A stretch of DNA of 64,000 nt from contig NZ_CP045497.1 of NCBI RefSeq assembly GCF_015500075.1, positions 1 through 64,000 on the forward strand. The letters are read 5' to 3'. The stretch's first letter is position 1. Every line of letters starts with the position of its first letter. The notes below the pieces were generated by a model, which saw only the letters and a list, made by a program, of their open reading frames with translations, searched no databases and was not told the origin of the DNA. Source of the DNA: Mesorhizobium sp. INR15 (GTDB lineage Bacteria; Pseudomonadota; Alphaproteobacteria; Rhizobiales; Rhizobiaceae). The translations under genes were made by a program, and so were the position numbers. Shown here piece after piece: positions 62,450 to 64,000 of the stretch.

Positions 62450-62872
62450 ATGACCGCTGGACCAGGTATGCCGTTGACGCAGACAGCCCCGATTTCCGAA
62501 GAACAGATTCGACTGCTCGTCGACTCCTTCTATGGCAAGATCCGCGCCGACGCGGATCTCGGGCCGATTTTCGAGCGCGTCGTTGTCGGCGATCAGGAAA
62601 CGCATCTGGCGAAGATGTGCGATTTCTGCTCATCGGTGATGCTGACCACCGGGTACTACAAGGGAGGTCTCGTCGCGGTCCGCAAGCACATGGGTGGGTT
62701 GGAGATCGGTCTGTTCGACCGGTGCCTCGCCTTGTTTGGTGACAGCTGCGATGAATTGCTGGACAGCGAGACCGCAGGGCTCTGTTGGCTGAAGGCCGCC
62801 CACATAGCCGAAAGTTCGAAGCTGCTCTTGCTATGTCGCCCCGACCAGCCATGGCTGAGAAACGCCGCATGA
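62450..62872 (+). CDS. Group III truncated-haemoglobin-like protein lacking the proximal His
   Basis: A protein of 140 residues. SFYGKIRADADLGPIFERVV and HLAKMCDFCSSVMLTTGYYK align well with the globin at 50004. The F-helix reads HMGGLEIGLFDRCLALFGDS, where that protein has GLGEVHFRRWLKLF. The position of the haem-binding His is Leu and the following Trp is Cys. Two residues are also missing before it. It may bind haem differently or not at all. Its stop overlaps the ferredoxin start (ATGA), so the two are made together. Confidence 0.85.
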   Translation: MTAGPGMPLTQTAPISEEQIRLLVDSFYGKIRADADLGPIFERVVVGDQETHLAKMCDFCSSVMLTTGYYKGGLVAVRKHMGGLEIGLFDRCLALFGDSCDELLDSETAGLCWLKAAHIAESSKLLLLCRPDQPWLRNAA

Positions 62873-63207
62873 CGTTTGTGGTCACTGACAATTGCATCAG
62901 ATGCAAATACATGGACTGCGTGGAAGTCTGTCCCGTTGACTGTTTCTACGAAGGCGAGAACATGCTCGTCATCCATCCCGATGAATGCATCGACTGCGGC
63001 GTCTGCGAGCCGGAATGTCCGGCGAAGGCCATTTTTGCCGATACCGCGCCTGGTCTCGACGATTGGCTCGCGCTGAATGCTGAGTATGCGTCAGTGTGGC
63101 CCAACATTGCGATCAAGCGTGATCCACCCGCCGACGCCAAGGCGTTCGACGGCGAAGCGAACAAATTGGCGAAATATTTCTCGCCGGAACCCGGCCTGGG
63201 TGACTGA
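62869..63207 (+). CDS. fdxA: 7Fe (3Fe-4S/4Fe-4S) ferredoxin FdxA
   Basis: A protein of 112 residues. The N-terminal cluster motifs are CIRCKYMDCVEVCP and CIDCGVCEPECP, followed by the long C-terminal tail typical of FdxA (WLALNAEYASVWPNIAIKRD). It is a low-potential electron carrier. The start ATG 62869 overlaps the globin stop; the upstream in-frame Mets belong to the globin shadow. The coupling suggests it hands electrons to, or shares a regulon with, the globin-like protein. Confidence 0.93.
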   Translation: MTFVVTDNCIRCKYMDCVEVCPVDCFYEGENMLVIHPDECIDCGVCEPECPAKAIFADTAPGLDDWLALNAEYASVWPNIAIKRDPPADAKAFDGEANKLAKYFSPEPGLGD

Positions 63208-63211
63208 TCAA

Positions 63212-64000
63212 ATGAACGCATATGCGCACCAGCCGTCGCCTCTGTATCTGGGCATCGACACCGGCGGCACGTACACCGATGCCGTGCTATGGTCGGAATC
63301 CGCAGGCATCGTGGCCAAGGCCAAATCGCTGACCACGCGGCACGATCTTGCCGAGGGCATCGCCGGCGCCGTCGACGCTGTTTTGTCCGAGGCTGCCATC
63401 GAACCCGGCGCGATCAAGCTCGTCTCGATGTCGACCACGCTCGCAACCAACGCGCTCGTCGAGGGGCAGGGCGGACGGGTCGCGCTGGTGATGATCGGCT
63501 TCGCTGAAGCCGATCATGCCCGGAACGGATTGTCAAAAGCCCTCGGCTCCGATCCCGTGATTTTTTGCCCGGGCGGACATGACGTCCACGGAGATCCGCG
63601 TCAGTTGGTGCTGGACGCTCTTGTGGCTGCGCTGCCGTCTCTCGCCGACACCGTTTCAGGCGTCGCCGTGGCCTCCTATTTTGCGGTTCGCAATCCCGAA
63701 CATGAGATCGCGGTACGTGACGTCATCCGCGAGCGTACCGGGCTTCCGGTGACCTGTTCGCACGAACTGTCGTCGAAGCTCGGCGGCCCGCGTCGGGCGC
63801 TGACCACGCTTCTCAATGCGCGGTTGATCTCGATGATCGATCGCCTTGTCGACGCCACCGAGGGCTTTCTCACAAGACGCGGGATCGTCGCTCCGCTCAT
63901 GGTCGTGCGCGGCGACGGCGCGCTCATTACCGCTGAATTCGCCCGCGCCCGGCCGATCGAGACCATCCTGTCAGGACCTGCGGCAAGCCTGGTGGGGGCG
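63212..64000 (+). CDS. Hydantoinase/oxoprolinase (HyuA-type) subunit, N-terminal part
   Basis: Open from ATG 63212 to the window's right edge (263 codons). The actin-like ATPase start is YLGIDTGGTYTDAVLWSESA, with LVSMSTTLATNALVEGQGG and a late LSGPAASLVGA. These belong to the hydantoinase A/oxoprolinase family, which opens cyclic amides using ATP. It begins 4 bases after fdxA, but a functional link is not obvious. The C-terminal part lies outside the window. Confidence 0.9.
   Translation, partial: MNAYAHQPSPLYLGIDTGGTYTDAVLWSESAGIVAKAKSLTTRHDLAEGIAGAVDAVLSEAAIEPGAIKLVSMSTTLATNALVEGQGGRVALVMIGFAEADHARNGLSKALGSDPVIFCPGGHDVHGDPRQLVLDALVAALPSLADTVSGVAVASYFAVRNPEHEIAVRDVIRERTGLPVTCSHELSSKLGGPRRALTTLLNARLISMIDRLVDATEGFLTRRGIVAPLMVVRGDGALITAEFARARPIETILSGPAASLVGA

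Noticed and set aside
1..64000. CRISPR arrays, rRNA and tRNA genes
   Set aside because: No regularly spaced short repeats, no rRNA-like blocks and no convincing tRNA T-arm motif were seen on reading both strands; a tRNAscan or CRISPR-finder run would settle this.

Overview
The window looks like accessory chromosome or genomic-island DNA of a Rhizobiales alphaproteobacterium. Mesorhizobium-like is my best guess, inferred from high GC, DUF982, DUF3618-type and HWE-kinase genes, the rhizobial style of the insertion sequences, EcfG-like promoters, and the mix of PQQ enzymes, Kup, ClC and NsrR. No rRNA, tRNA or CRISPR was seen. A truncated ISKra4-type transposase lies at the left edge and an open hydantoinase-type gene at the right edge.

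Region 1 (about 1.0-12.5 kb, minus strand) is one long, tightly coupled gene set: pqqA-pqqB-pqqC-pqqD-pqqE, a XoxF-like PQQ alcohol dehydrogenase, a c-type cytochrome, a caa3-type cytochrome oxidase (coxB with a fused cytochrome c domain, coxA, coxC), a small membrane protein, ctaG, and a second (di-haem) cytochrome c. Together they form a dedicated chain from PQQ synthesis through alcohol oxidation to oxygen. The pqq genes and the first cytochrome are intact. The dehydrogenase has a late frameshift, and everything from coxB outward carries one or more frameshifts while keeping ATGA gene overlaps.

Region 2 (12.9-18.5 kb) holds a Na+/H+ antiporter, a DUF2254 protein, a membrane PQQ glucose dehydrogenase (gcd) with an unusual insertion, and a small DUF3606-like protein. 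At 18.7-21.1 kb an IS110/IS1111-type element sits inside a dead IS630 copy.

Region 3 (21.2-30.8 kb) is a carbohydrate-oxidation locus: a GMC oxidoreductase divergent from DoxX, SMP-30 lactonase and VOC genes, then a cupin, an SDR, a GH39 glycosidase, a glycoamylase-like (PF10091/GH144-type) glycosidase and a transhydrogenase-like flavoprotein without redox cysteines (frameshifted). Its coupled gene order suggests a pathway that hydrolyses and oxidises a beta-linked oligosaccharide. I know of no described system of this composition.

Region 4 (31-46 kb) is a stress and envelope region: HtrA/DegP, Kup, MscS, an IS5 element, a PRC-barrel protein, a five-gene DUF3618/holin-like/YihY operon, an iron-permease-family protein and a DUF892 protein. 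Four candidate EcfG (general stress sigma factor) promoters share identical spacing. The region also holds broken genes: an HWE kinase, YidB, a beta-carbonic anhydrase, and a gcd fragment fused to a pqqA remnant.

Region 5 (46.7-64 kb) contains MarR/ClC, NsrR with a truncated haemoglobin and a strong NsrR-like palindrome, transaldolase, a Rieske-reductase fusion, an orphan cytochrome oxidase subunit I, 5-FTHF cyclo-ligase/LysR, DUF488, two Rnk/GreA-C proteins, a CBS-BON protein, and an unusual globin translationally coupled to a 7Fe ferredoxin.
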